A DNA stretch of 64,000 nt from Solwaraspora sp. WMMD406 (GTDB lineage: Bacteria; Actinomycetota; Actinomycetes; Mycobacteriales; Micromonosporaceae): contig NZ_JARUBF010000001.1 in NCBI RefSeq assembly GCF_029626025.1, positions 3,038,001 to 3,102,000 of the forward strand. Direction: 5' to 3'. The notes under the pieces were generated by a model. The model had not been told where the DNA came from, made no database searches, and saw nothing but the letters and a program-made list of their open reading frames with translations. How positions within the stretch are numbered: position 1 is the stretch's first letter; each line of letters opens with the position of its first letter. Below are positions 24,974 through 34,000 of this stretch, piece by piece. Both the position numbers and the translations under genes were made by a program.

Positions 24974-26758
24974 TCAGGTCGGCTGGTCGACCAGGGCGAT
25001 CAACTGGTCGACCAGCTGATCGGGATCTATGGTCCGGTCCACCACGGCGACCAGCATCGTCTCCATGTCCGGGTAGTCGAGTTCCTCGGCGAGCCGGCGC
25101 AGCGGCTGGTCGTTGGAGAGCGCCCGGTCGTGCTTGCGCAGGATCAGGCTGACCGTGGCCCGGCCGAGCCGTACCTTGTCGTTGATGCTGATCGCGGGCT
25201 CTCGATGCTCGGCGAACCAGCGGTTGATCAGCATCTGGGCCTGCGGAGACTTGACGAATTCCAGCCACTCCTTGAGCGGGCCGGCCGGCGCTGGCGTCCC
25301 CTCCCCACGGGCGTCACCGTTGGTCTCGGTGAAGATCTCCACGACGTCGCCGTCGGCCAGTTCGGAGGCCAGCGGCGCGAGCCGACCGTTGATCCGTACG
25401 GCGAGACATCGCGCGCCCTTGTCCGGGTCGATCTCGTACGCGAGATCCACCGGGGTGGAGCCGGCGGGCAGCACGATCTGCTGGCCCTCGGCGAAGACCT
25501 GGATCTGCGCGTCCACCAGGTCCCGCCGCAACGAGTGGACGAACTGCGCGGCGTCGGTGGTCACCTGCTCCCAGTCCAGCACCCGGCGTAGCCAGGCCAA
25601 CTCGTCGGCCCGGGTGACCGCGTCGCTGCGACCGGGCTTGGCGAACCGGTATGGCGCGGCGACCCCGTACTCCGCGGAGCGGTGCATGGCCTGCGTGCGG
25701 ATCAGCACCTCCACCGGCCGTTCGTCTGGTCCGATGACGGTGGTGTGCAGCGACCGGTAGAGGTTGTTCTTGGGCGAGGCGATGAAGTCTTTGAAACGAC
25801 CGGGTACGGGTCGCCACTGGCAGTGGATCGCGCCCAGGGCGGCGTAGCAGTCGGTGTCCGGACCGTCGACGACGATCTCGATCCGGGGCAGGTCGAACGG
25901 TTGCTGATGGCCTCCGGCGACGGTGTCCTTCCAGATGGAGTACCGGTGCCGGGGCCGGGGATTCACGTCCGCGTGGACCTTGTCCCGGCGCAGCGCCAGA
26001 CGTGCCTGGCCGCAGACGTCGGCGAGGTATTCCGCCCAGCCGGGACGGTTGGCCAGATGCGCCGAGATGCGTTCGTACGCCTCTGGTTCGAGGTGGAACA
26101 GGACGATGTCGTCCAGCTCACGTTTGAGTGCCTGGATGCCGAGCCGGTCACAGAGCGGAACCAGGACGTCCAGGGTGGCCTTGGCGATCCGCGCCCGGGA
26201 GGCGGCGGACCGGGCGTCGAGGGTGCGCATGTTGTGCAGCCGGTCGGCCAGTTTGATGATCAGTACCCGGACGTCTTTGCCGGCCGCGACGATCATCTTG
26301 CGGATCGTCTCCGCCTCGGCGGCCTTGCCGTAGAAGGCCTTGTCGAACTTGGTCACCCCGTCGACCAGGTGGGCGACCTCGCCGCCGAAATCCGCTGCCA
26401 GCGTCGGCAGGTCGTACTTGGTGTCCTCGACGGTGTCGTGCAGCAGCGCCGCGACCAGCGTCGTGGTGTCCATGCCGAGTCCGGCGCAGATTTCGGCGAC
26501 CGCCAGCGGATGGGTGATGTAGGGGTCACCGCTCTTGCGGAACTGTCCGGCGTGCATGCTCTCCGCGATCTGGTAGCCGCGCCGGAGCACCGAGGGGTCA
26601 GCCGAGGAGTGGATGCCACGGTGGATGCGGATCAGTTCGGCGACCGGATCGGTTTTCCTGGGCGACCAGGACAGCAGGGCACGCAGCCGGGCCGACAGCG
26701 GTGTCGAGGCGGGCAGGATGCGTCCGAGGGCGGCGCCGGGACCGGCGTCGACGTCCAC
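24974..26758 (-). CDS. RelA/SpoT-homologue with intact HD domain and divergent synthetase domain
   Basis: The 594-residue protein has an N-terminal HD hydrolase domain with THPLAVAEI, ALLHDTVED and KLADRLHNMRTLD all intact, followed by a synthetase-like domain (residues about 230-360), then a TGS domain (VFAEGQQIVLPAGSTPVDLAYEI). It lacks the C-terminal ACT domain of long RSH proteins. In the synthetase part several usual residues differ: FDLPRIEIVV where relatives have DLxAIR, NLYRSLHT for NGYQSLHT, and GVAAPYRF for GVAAHW. It may therefore hydrolyse (p)ppGpp but make little or none. It resembles a second RSH type known in actinomycetes (RshA-like). GTG 26758 follows GAGGAGG. Confidence 0.82.
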   Translation of the reverse strand: MDVDAGPGAALGRILPASTPLSARLRALLSWSPRKTDPVAELIRIHRGIHSSADPSVLRRGYQIAESMHAGQFRKSGDPYITHPLAVAEICAGLGMDTTTLVAALLHDTVEDTKYDLPTLAADFGGEVAHLVDGVTKFDKAFYGKAAEAETIRKMIVAAGKDVRVLIIKLADRLHNMRTLDARSAASRARIAKATLDVLVPLCDRLGIQALKRELDDIVLFHLEPEAYERISAHLANRPGWAEYLADVCGQARLALRRDKVHADVNPRPRHRYSIWKDTVAGGHQQPFDLPRIEIVVDGPDTDCYAALGAIHCQWRPVPGRFKDFIASPKNNLYRSLHTTVIGPDERPVEVLIRTQAMHRSAEYGVAAPYRFAKPGRSDAVTRADELAWLRRVLDWEQVTTDAAQFVHSLRRDLVDAQIQVFAEGQQIVLPAGSTPVDLAYEIDPDKGARCLAVRINGRLAPLASELADGDVVEIFTETNGDARGEGTPAPAGPLKEWLEFVKSPQAQMLINRWFAEHREPAISINDKVRLGRATVSLILRKHDRALSNDQPLRRLAEELDYPDMETMLVAVVDRTIDPDQLVDQLIALVDQPT

Positions 26759-26883
26759 GTGGGGACACCTCCTCACCCACCACCCTGCCGGTGGGTCGGC
26801 TCGGGCGGGCGCCGCGAATCGGGCGTTGGCTGACAGGACTGCACTTCTCTAACAGCCTAAGCGAGCGAGCGTAGTCCGATCGG

Positions 26884-28710
26884 CTACTTGCGGGTGAGCG
26901 ATCGGTCGAGTCTTGGATTGGCTGACGCTCTGTCAGTTTTGGCGAGCAAACCGTGGAAGCGGCCGGCGCCGCGCGCGGGGGACATCCATCCGTCGGACGT
27001 GCTCACCAGCCGGGTCTCGGGTGGCTCCAACCAGGACAGGATCCGCTCGGACTCCTCTGCGGACGCGTGCGGGACCGGGCCGTGTCCGCCCCGAACCGTC
27101 TCGGCGGTGGCCAGCAGCAGGTCGATCGTGGCCCGGGGATGCTGCCGGGGCGGCGACACGCCGGCGGCCGCCAGCCGGCCGTGCCGGACCACCGCCAGTT
27201 CCCACCCGCCGTCCGGGGCGCGTCGCGCGGCGACCAGCTCGGCGATCCGGCTCAGCGCGGTGAGTCGCTGCATGCGCAGAGTGACCCGCAGCACGGCGGC
27301 CAACCGGCTCCGGACCACCGCCGCCTCCTCGTACCGCTGGTCGCCGGCGAGCGAGGAGATCCGGGCGAGCAGGGTGTCGACCAACGGCTGCGGGTCGCCC
27401 AGGGTCGCGGTGCGTAATGGATCGACGGCTGTCACGGCGTACTGCTCGGGGCTGATCAGATGCTCGCAGGGTGCCGGGCAGCGACCCAGCTCGGCCAGCA
27501 CGCAGGCCGGGGTCTGCCGACGGAGCGACAGCTTGTGGGTGCACTGGCGCAGCGGCAGGGCGTCGTGGATGCCGGCGGCGGCCAACTCGGCCGATCGGGT
27601 GGACGGAAACGGTCCGAGGTAGGTGTCGTCCGCCGCGCTGATCGCGCGGACCACGGACAGCCGGGGGTAGGCCTCGTCGGTCACCTTCAGCCAGACCATC
27701 CGTTCCGGATACTTCGACCTGCGGTTGTACGGCGGGGCGTGCGCGGCGATCAGCCGCAGCTCGCGTACCTCGGCTTCCAACCGGTGCGCGCACTCGACGG
27801 CCTCCACCCGTTCGGCGGCGGCCAGCATCTCCGACATCCGGGCCCGGCGTTCCGCCGCGGTGAAGTAGCTGCGGACCCGGGTGGCGATGTCGCCCGAGGT
27901 GCCCACGTAGAGCGGCCGGTCGTCGGCGGCCCGGAAGATGTAGACCCCGGGGGAGCGGGGCAGCCCGTCGGCGAGATGCCGTTTGCGGCGCTGGACCGGG
28001 CTGACCGCCCGGGTGAACTCGATCGCGTCCCCGATGGTGGTGACCTGGTGTCCGCCGAGCCGGGCGATCAACGCGTGCAGCACGTCGACGGTGGCCTGCG
28101 CGTCGGCCAACGCCCGGTGGCTGGGCTGACGGGGGGTGCGGAAATAGGTGGCCAGGGTGCCGAGTTTGCGGTTGGCCACCTCGTCACGGCTCAGCACCCG
28201 CCGGGCCAGCGCCGCCGTGTCCAGCACCGGTGGGGCCGGCCAGGCGTGGCCGTGTCGGGCGCAGGCGGCCTTGAGAAACCCCACGTCGTACGGCGCGTTG
28301 TGGGCGACCAGCACCGCGCCGGCGAGGAACTCCAGCAGGCTGGGCAGCACCTGCTCGATCGGCGGCGCGGGAGCCAGCATCGCGGAGGTGATCCCGGTTA
28401 GCACGGTGACGAACGGCGGGATCGGCTGCCCCGGATTGACCAGGGTGGCCAGCACCCCGAGCTCCTCGCCACCGCGTACCTTGACGGCGCCGATCTCGGT
28501 GATGCCGCCGCCGTCGGGAGCGCCGCCGGTGGTCTCCAGGTCCAGGACGACGAAGGTGGTGTCGCGCAGCGACACGGCACCGGGGTCGTCGAGCAGGTCA
28601 CCGATCGTGCTCTGGGTGTATCCCGCCGGCCCTGGCTGTTCGTCGGCGCCCGAGCGCGGAACGGACTTCAGCTGCGCCACGGGACGAACCTTAGGACGTG
28701 GGTACGACAC
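26884..28710 (-). CDS. DEDDh exonuclease fused to UvrC-type GIY-YIG domain
   Basis: The 608-residue protein joins a DnaQ-like 3'-5' exonuclease (residues about 45-215) to a UvrC-like N-terminal GIY-YIG domain and UVR segment (about 240-510). Exonuclease motifs are FVVLDLETTG (Asp, Glu), AHNAPYDVGFL (Asp) and SHRALADAQAT (His, Asp). The nuclease domain has PGVYIFRAADDRPLYVGTSG with the Arg further on in RVRSYF. A Cys-rich LRQCTHKLS..CPAPCEH segment follows. M. tuberculosis Rv2191 has this architecture. A DNA repair role is likely but uncertain. It is transcribed divergently from the NYN gene, 99 bases away. Confidence 0.88.
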   Translation of the reverse strand: MSYPRPKVRPVAQLKSVPRSGADEQPGPAGYTQSTIGDLLDDPGAVSLRDTTFVVLDLETTGGAPDGGGITEIGAVKVRGGEELGVLATLVNPGQPIPPFVTVLTGITSAMLAPAPPIEQVLPSLLEFLAGAVLVAHNAPYDVGFLKAACARHGHAWPAPPVLDTAALARRVLSRDEVANRKLGTLATYFRTPRQPSHRALADAQATVDVLHALIARLGGHQVTTIGDAIEFTRAVSPVQRRKRHLADGLPRSPGVYIFRAADDRPLYVGTSGDIATRVRSYFTAAERRARMSEMLAAAERVEAVECAHRLEAEVRELRLIAAHAPPYNRRSKYPERMVWLKVTDEAYPRLSVVRAISAADDTYLGPFPSTRSAELAAAGIHDALPLRQCTHKLSLRRQTPACVLAELGRCPAPCEHLISPEQYAVTAVDPLRTATLGDPQPLVDTLLARISSLAGDQRYEEAAVVRSRLAAVLRVTLRMQRLTALSRIAELVAARRAPDGGWELAVVRHGRLAAAGVSPPRQHPRATIDLLLATAETVRGGHGPVPHASAEESERILSWLEPPETRLVSTSDGWMSPARGAGRFHGLLAKTDRASANPRLDRSLTRK

Positions 28711-28809
28711 ACCAGCCCCATCGGTACCATCAGTAACAATACGATCGACTCAGAGAGATCCTTCTTCCTGTCAGGCGCAGGACGCTCCTGCGGTGGGAGA
28801 CTGGGGCGT

Positions 28810-30288
28810 ATGGCCGCAGCGGAACCGTCCGACGTTCGTCCCGAGGGGGCGGCACCGACGAATGGCGTCGGCTCGCCGCCAGCTGAGCAGAGCGGGTCCG
28901 CCGCCGTGCCGGATACCGCCGCGTCGCAGGGGGACCGCGTGGCCGACGGGACACCCGCGTCGCCGGAGGCGCCGACGGCCGAGGCGGTACTTCCCGAGCC
29001 CGTGCTTCCCGAGCCGGTACGGCTTCGCATCGTGGCGTTCGCCGCAGCGGCGTTGCCGGAGATACCCGCCGACGAGCTGCCGGCGCCGTTGCGCAAGGTC
29101 GCCAAGTTCGCCCCCAACCGCCGAGCCCGGTACGGCGCGGCGATGATCGCCGCCCACCTGACGAGCGACCCGCTCTTTCGGCAGCGGGTCGCTGCCCGAG
29201 CCCTCGTCGACGCCGGCGAACTGGGCGAAGCGATCAGCGAGGGTGTCACGCCGGGAGCGGCCGACCCGGTGGAGGTGGCCGCCCTCGCGTACCTGATGCG
29301 CCCGGTCGGCTGGCGGGAACTGGTCGGGGCGGCCGGCGCGGCGGTCCGCGCCGAAGCGGACAGCGCCGCTGTCGCCGCCGTGGTGCGCGACGCCGAGGCG
29401 CGCGCCGACCGGGCCGAGCACGACCGCGCGGTGGCCAAGGTCGAGGTCGAGAAGTTGCGGGACGAACTGGCCCGGGTCCGGGAGGAACTCGGTCAGCTCC
29501 GGGAGGAGTCCCGGTTGCTGGCTCGTGCCCTGCGGGACGCGCAGGCGCAGCAACGGCGGGCCAACGAACTGCTCGCCACCGAAAAGGGTCGGGCCGCCCG
29601 GGCGGCCGCCGATCACGACGCCGAGCTGCGCCGGCTGCGCGCCAAGTTGGCCGACGCGGAGTCGTCGGCCGGTGCGGCCCGTCAGTCGGCCAAGGAGTCG
29701 CGGGCGGTGGACGACGCGCGGCTGTGGCTGCTGTTGGAGACGATCGGCCAGGCCGCTCAGGGGCTGCGCCGGGAACTCGCGCTCGATCCGGCCGACCGGC
29801 TTCCGGCGGACTACGTGGCCGAGGCGTTCGCCGACCGACCGGCCAGTGCCAGTTCTACGCGGGCCCGTGACACCGACGACCCGGCGCGTCTCGACGACCT
29901 GCTCGCGTTGCCCCGGGCGCACCTGATCGTGGACGGCTACAACGTCACCAAACGCGGGTTCGGCGAGATGCCGCTGGAACAGCAGCGGAAACGGTTGATC
30001 ACCGGCCTCGGCGGGATCGCCGCCCAGACCAACGACGAGGTCACCGTGGTCTTCGACGGCGCTGAGCGGATGCACGGTCTGCCGCCGGCCCCGCGCGGCG
30101 TACGGGTGCTCTTCTCCCGCAAGGGGGAGACCGCTGACGAGTTGATCCGCCGGTTGGTCCGTGCCGAACCGTCGGGTCGGGCGCTGGTCGTGGTCTCCTC
30201 CGACCGGGAAGTTGCCGACGGCGTGCGCCGGCACGGCGCGTATCCGATGGGTGCCGACTCGTTGCTGCGCCGTCTCGCGCGGTCCTGA
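28810..30288 (+). CDS. NYN-domain (YacP-like) putative RNA-binding protein with coiled coil
   Basis: The 492-residue protein ends with a NYN/YacP nuclease-like domain (residues about 370-490): HLIVDGYNVTKRGFGEMPLE, VTVVFDGAERMHGLP, the acidic ETADELIRRLV and VVVSSDREVADGVRRHG. Those Asp residues are the ones expected at the active site. The middle (residues about 175-300) is a long Arg/Glu-rich coiled coil, and the N-terminus is acidic and Ala/Pro-rich. The relatives I know are annotated as RNA-binding proteins without proven activity. It is the last conserved gene before the peptide-synthetase island; 294 bases of unusual low-GC sequence follow. Confidence 0.85.
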   Translation: MAAAEPSDVRPEGAAPTNGVGSPPAEQSGSAAVPDTAASQGDRVADGTPASPEAPTAEAVLPEPVLPEPVRLRIVAFAAAALPEIPADELPAPLRKVAKFAPNRRARYGAAMIAAHLTSDPLFRQRVAARALVDAGELGEAISEGVTPGAADPVEVAALAYLMRPVGWRELVGAAGAAVRAEADSAAVAAVVRDAEARADRAEHDRAVAKVEVEKLRDELARVREELGQLREESRLLARALRDAQAQQRRANELLATEKGRAARAAADHDAELRRLRAKLADAESSAGAARQSAKESRAVDDARLWLLLETIGQAAQGLRRELALDPADRLPADYVAEAFADRPASASSTRARDTDDPARLDDLLALPRAHLIVDGYNVTKRGFGEMPLEQQRKRLITGLGGIAAQTNDEVTVVFDGAERMHGLPPAPRGVRVLFSRKGETADELIRRLVRAEPSGRALVVVSSDREVADGVRRHGAYPMGADSLLRRLARS

Positions 30289-30349
30289 CCGTCGCCCCTG
30301 GCCGTCGCCCCTGGCCGGGGATCTGCCGGCGTCTGGTCCGGTTTCATCG

Positions 30350-30582
30350 TTCCCGGTCTGAATTGCTCATTATTGGTATGGGCTGGTATTACTGGGCCTG
30401 AATCGTGAGTCAATATAGGCCTATTGAGCAATTCATTGCTGAATTTCTAGGTCAGATTGCTGATCGGGCTGGATTGTCAATATCGTGCCGCGTGATTTGA
30501 CAGCCGGTATTGACTGCCCATGTCGGCCGTGTCATCCTCCTGCATCAGGTCTGGTAATTGGGCAACTGCAAGGGGTGGTGGC
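30350..30582 (+). promoter_or_regulatory. AT-rich leader upstream of the peptide cluster, with repeats and a promoter-like pair
   Basis: This stretch is visibly far less GC-rich than anything else in the window. It holds an 11-bp perfect inverted repeat TGAATTGCTCA at 30359-30369 and 30425-30435. AGGCCTATTGAG at 30417-30428 recurs at 30942-30953, before NRPS1. A promoter-like pair is TTGCTC (30363-30368) and TATTAC (30387-30392) with an 18-base spacer; TTGACA also occurs at 30497-30502. The inverted repeat overlaps the first -35 box, so a repressor or activator could bind there. No cluster regulator is encoded nearby. Confidence 0.5.
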
Positions 30583-30819
30583 GTGTTCGGCGACGACGAC
30601 ACGATCGTGTACGCGGTGGTTCTGAATCAGGAGGAGCAGTACTCGGTCTGGCCCAACGAGCGTGATTTGCCGCTTGGCTGGGAGCGTGCGGGGTTCGTGG
30701 GGACCAAGGCCGAGTGCCTGGACCACATCGACAAGATCTGGCTGGACATGCGCCCGCGGTCCCTGCGGGACTGGCTGTCCGGAGGGTCGCTTCCTGATCT
30801 TGTCAACGACTTGACTTGA
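30583..30819 (+). CDS. MbtH-family protein
   Basis: The 78-residue protein is an MbtH-like chaperone that binds NRPS adenylation domains and is often required for their folding and activity. The family pattern is complete: LNQEEQYSVWPNERDLPLGW, GFVGTKAECLDHI and WLDMRPRSLRDWL, including the three conserved Trp. I chose GTG 30583 (VFGDDDTIVYAVV) with AGGGGTGG just upstream; the longer frame from 30520 reads poorly. It is the first gene of the cluster and is likely to serve the four adenylation domains encoded downstream. A 192-base gap with hairpins separates it from NRPS1. Confidence 0.96.
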   Translation: MFGDDDTIVYAVVLNQEEQYSVWPNERDLPLGWERAGFVGTKAECLDHIDKIWLDMRPRSLRDWLSGGSLPDLVNDLT

Positions 30820-30864
30820 TGCTTTACGGTTTGCTCAACTGATTTGGCGATCAGCAAGTCAAGT
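30809..30864 (+). terminator. Inverted repeat across the mbtH stop codon
   Basis: Perfect 10-bp arms ACTTGACTTG (30809-30818) and CAAGTCAAGT (30855-30864) flank 36 bases that can themselves fold (CTGAT...ATCAG). The left arm includes the mbtH stop codon. No T-run follows. It may be a partial terminator or attenuator that lets mbtH be expressed above the synthetase genes, an mRNA-end stabiliser, or an operator. Confidence 0.4.
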
Positions 30865-31011
30865 GGCGGCCGGTGCCGTTCGTCCGGCGGGAAAGTGGCC
30901 GCGCGGTGGTGGCGGTCCTGCGGTGTCGGGATGTCGGCAAGAGGCCTATTGAGGCGTGGTGAAGCTGTCGCCCGGTGAGTGATTACGTGACTACGGAGTC
31001 GGAGGCCTGTC

Positions 31012-34000
31012 GTGCGATACGGGGCGACCCCGCTGCAACGTGGCCTGATCGTCAACAGCCTGCGCGACCGGGATGCCGGGATCGACATCATTCAGGTGCT
31101 TCTGACCTGGCCGACGACGCTGAACCGGGCCGCGTTCGAGGCCAGCTGGCACGCCGCCACCGCCCGACACGAGGTGCTCCGGACCGGATTCCGCTGGCAC
31201 CCATCCGACGGGCTCATGCAGGTGGTCGAACCAGCGGCCACGATCGGCATCCGCTGGCGCGACGACTGGCGTGCCGACGACGACCTCGACGGGCTGCTCC
31301 GGGCCGACCGGTCGGCCGCGTTCGACCCGGACCAGGCCCCGATGGCGCGGATCACCGTCCTCGCCGGCACGCCGGCACCCACCGTCCTGTTCACCTTCCA
31401 CCACGCCATCCTGGACGGCCGGTCGTTGGTCCTGCTGCTGGACGAGGTGTTCACCGACTACCTCGCCCGGCTCACCGGCCGGTCGGTCGAGCATCCGGTA
31501 CGACCGCCCTTTCGTGACTTCGTCGACTGGTGGCGGGGGCACGACCTGACGGCGGCCCAGCGGTTCTGGTCCGGCCATCTCGTTGACGCGCTGCCACCGA
31601 GGCCGTTCGCCGGATACCTCGGCCCGGCCGATCTCGCCGACGCCGCCGGCCCGGCCGAGGCCGGCGGCGGCCCACCTGCGGCCGGTCCGCCGGCCCGGCG
31701 GGCAAGTGCCCCGCGCACTCTGACGATCGAGTTGACCTCGGACGAATCCGAGCTGATCAGGGCCGCGGCGACCGCAGCCGGCGGCAGCGTCAACAGTCTG
31801 GTCCACGCGGCCTGGGGACTGGTACGTGCCCGCTACGCGGGGCAGCCGGAAGCGACCCTCGCGATGACTCGATCCTGCCGGCGTGACACCGCACCCGGCG
31901 CGGGGGAGATGATCGGCCTGCTGATCAACACCGTGCCGCTCCACCTGCGAATCCCCACCGGGTGGACGGTCACCGAGTTGGTGCGCGACGTCCATCGCCG
32001 GATCCGGCAGGTCCGGGAGCACCAGTACGCCCCGTTCACCACGATCCTCGAATGGGCCGGCCACCGGCCGGAGACACCGTTGATCGACAGCCTGGTGGTC
32101 TTCGAGCGTCGGCTGGCGCAGTCGGTGCTCGCCGAGCGGCATCCGCAGCTGCGCGCGGCGGGCATGCGGCTGGAGCGGCTGCCCAGCTACCCGGTCACCA
32201 TCTACGTCTTCGACGAGCCCCGGATGCGACTGCTGCTCATTCACGACGGCAACCGCCTGCTCACCACGGCGGCCGAGCGGATCCTGGCGCACTTCCGTAC
32301 CGTGCTGTCGACCATGGCCCGCCAGCCGTCGGCGCTGCTCGGCACGGTGGCGCTGGACGAGAAGACCGAACGGAACCCGATCCGACGTAGCGGCCCGGAC
32401 ACCGATCCGGTTCCCGCCGCCACGATCGGCGAGCTGTTCACCGCCGTCGCCGGCCGTGTTCCGAACGCCCCGGCACTCACCGACGGTGCCACTAATCTGT
32501 CCTACCAGGACCTCGCCGAGCGGGCGAATCGGCTGGCCTGGCTGCTGCGCGAGCACGGGGTGGACTGTGACGTTCCCGTCGCGGTGGCGCTGCCCCGGGG
32601 GATCGACCTCATCGTGGCGTTGCTCGCGGTGAGCCTCGCCGGAGGCGCGTACCTGTCGGTCGACCCGGTCGATCCACCAGCCCGTACCCGTCAGCTCCTC
32701 GACGACAGCCGCGCGACCCTGGTGATCACCCCCGGTTGGTTGGCCGCCCAGGCCGCCGAGCTGACCCGACCGGCGCCGGGTCCGCCGCCCGGTCGAGCCC
32801 ACCCCGAGAGCACCGCCTACGTGAGCTACACCTCCGGATCCACCGGGCGGCCGAAGGGCGTGGCCGTCCCACACCGCGCCGTGCACCGACTGATCGACCG
32901 ACCCACCTTCGCGCGGCTCGGCCCGGGGGAGACGCTGCTGCACCTGGCGCCGACGGCGTTCGACGCCTCCACGTTGGAGATCTGGGGGGCACTGCTCACC
33001 GGTGGCCGGCTGGTGGTGGCTCCACCCGGGCCGGTGGACCTGGCCACGATCACCGCTCTGATCCGGGACCACTCGATCACCCTGCTGTGGTTGACCGCCG
33101 GGCTGTTCCACCAACTGGTGGACCTCGACCCGGCCGCACTGGCCGGCGTACGTCAGGTGCTCGCCGGCGGCGACGTCCTCGCGCCGGACGCGGTCCGGGC
33201 GCTGTCGCGGACCCGGCCCGGTCTGCCGTTCGTCAACGGCTACGGTCCGACCGAGAACACCACCTTCACCACCTGCCACGTGACGACGACGACCGAAGGC
33301 GTCGGCGACCGGGTGCCGATCGGGACGCCGATCCAACGGACCAGCGTCGTGGTGCTCGACGAGACCGGCGCACCCGTGCCGGTCGGCGTCGTCGGCGAGC
33401 TCTACACCGGTGGCGACGGACTGGCCCGGGGCTACCTGAACCATCCGGCGGCCACCGCCGACCGGTTCGTGCCGGACCCCTTCGCGGCCACCCCGGGTAG
33501 CCGCCTCTACCGTACCGGCGACCTGGTCCGGTGGCGCGCCGACGGAGTGCTGGAATTCATCGGCCGCGCCGACGAGCAGGTCAAGATCCGGGGTTATCGG
33601 GTCGAACCCGGTGAGGTGGCCGCCGTACTGCGCGGCCATCCGCAGGTGACCGACGCGGTGGTGGTGGTCCGTGGCGACGGGGCACAGCGGCACCTGGTCG
33701 GCTACGTCACGGCCGCCCCTGACACGCTCACCGCCACCGACCTGCGGGAGTACGCCGCGCGGCGACTCGCCGGCCATCTGGTGCCCAGCCGATTCGCGGT
33801 ACTCACCCGGTGGCCGCTGACCGCCAACGGCAAAGTGGACCGGTCCGCCCTGCCGCCGGCGTCGCTGCCCACCGGCGCGTTCGTCCCGCCCCGTACCCGC
33901 ACCGAACGTGAGCTGGCCGGCCTCTGGCGGGACGTGCTGACGGTGGAACGGGTGGGGGTCGAGGACGACTTCTTCGGACTCGGCGGCAATTCCCTCGGGT

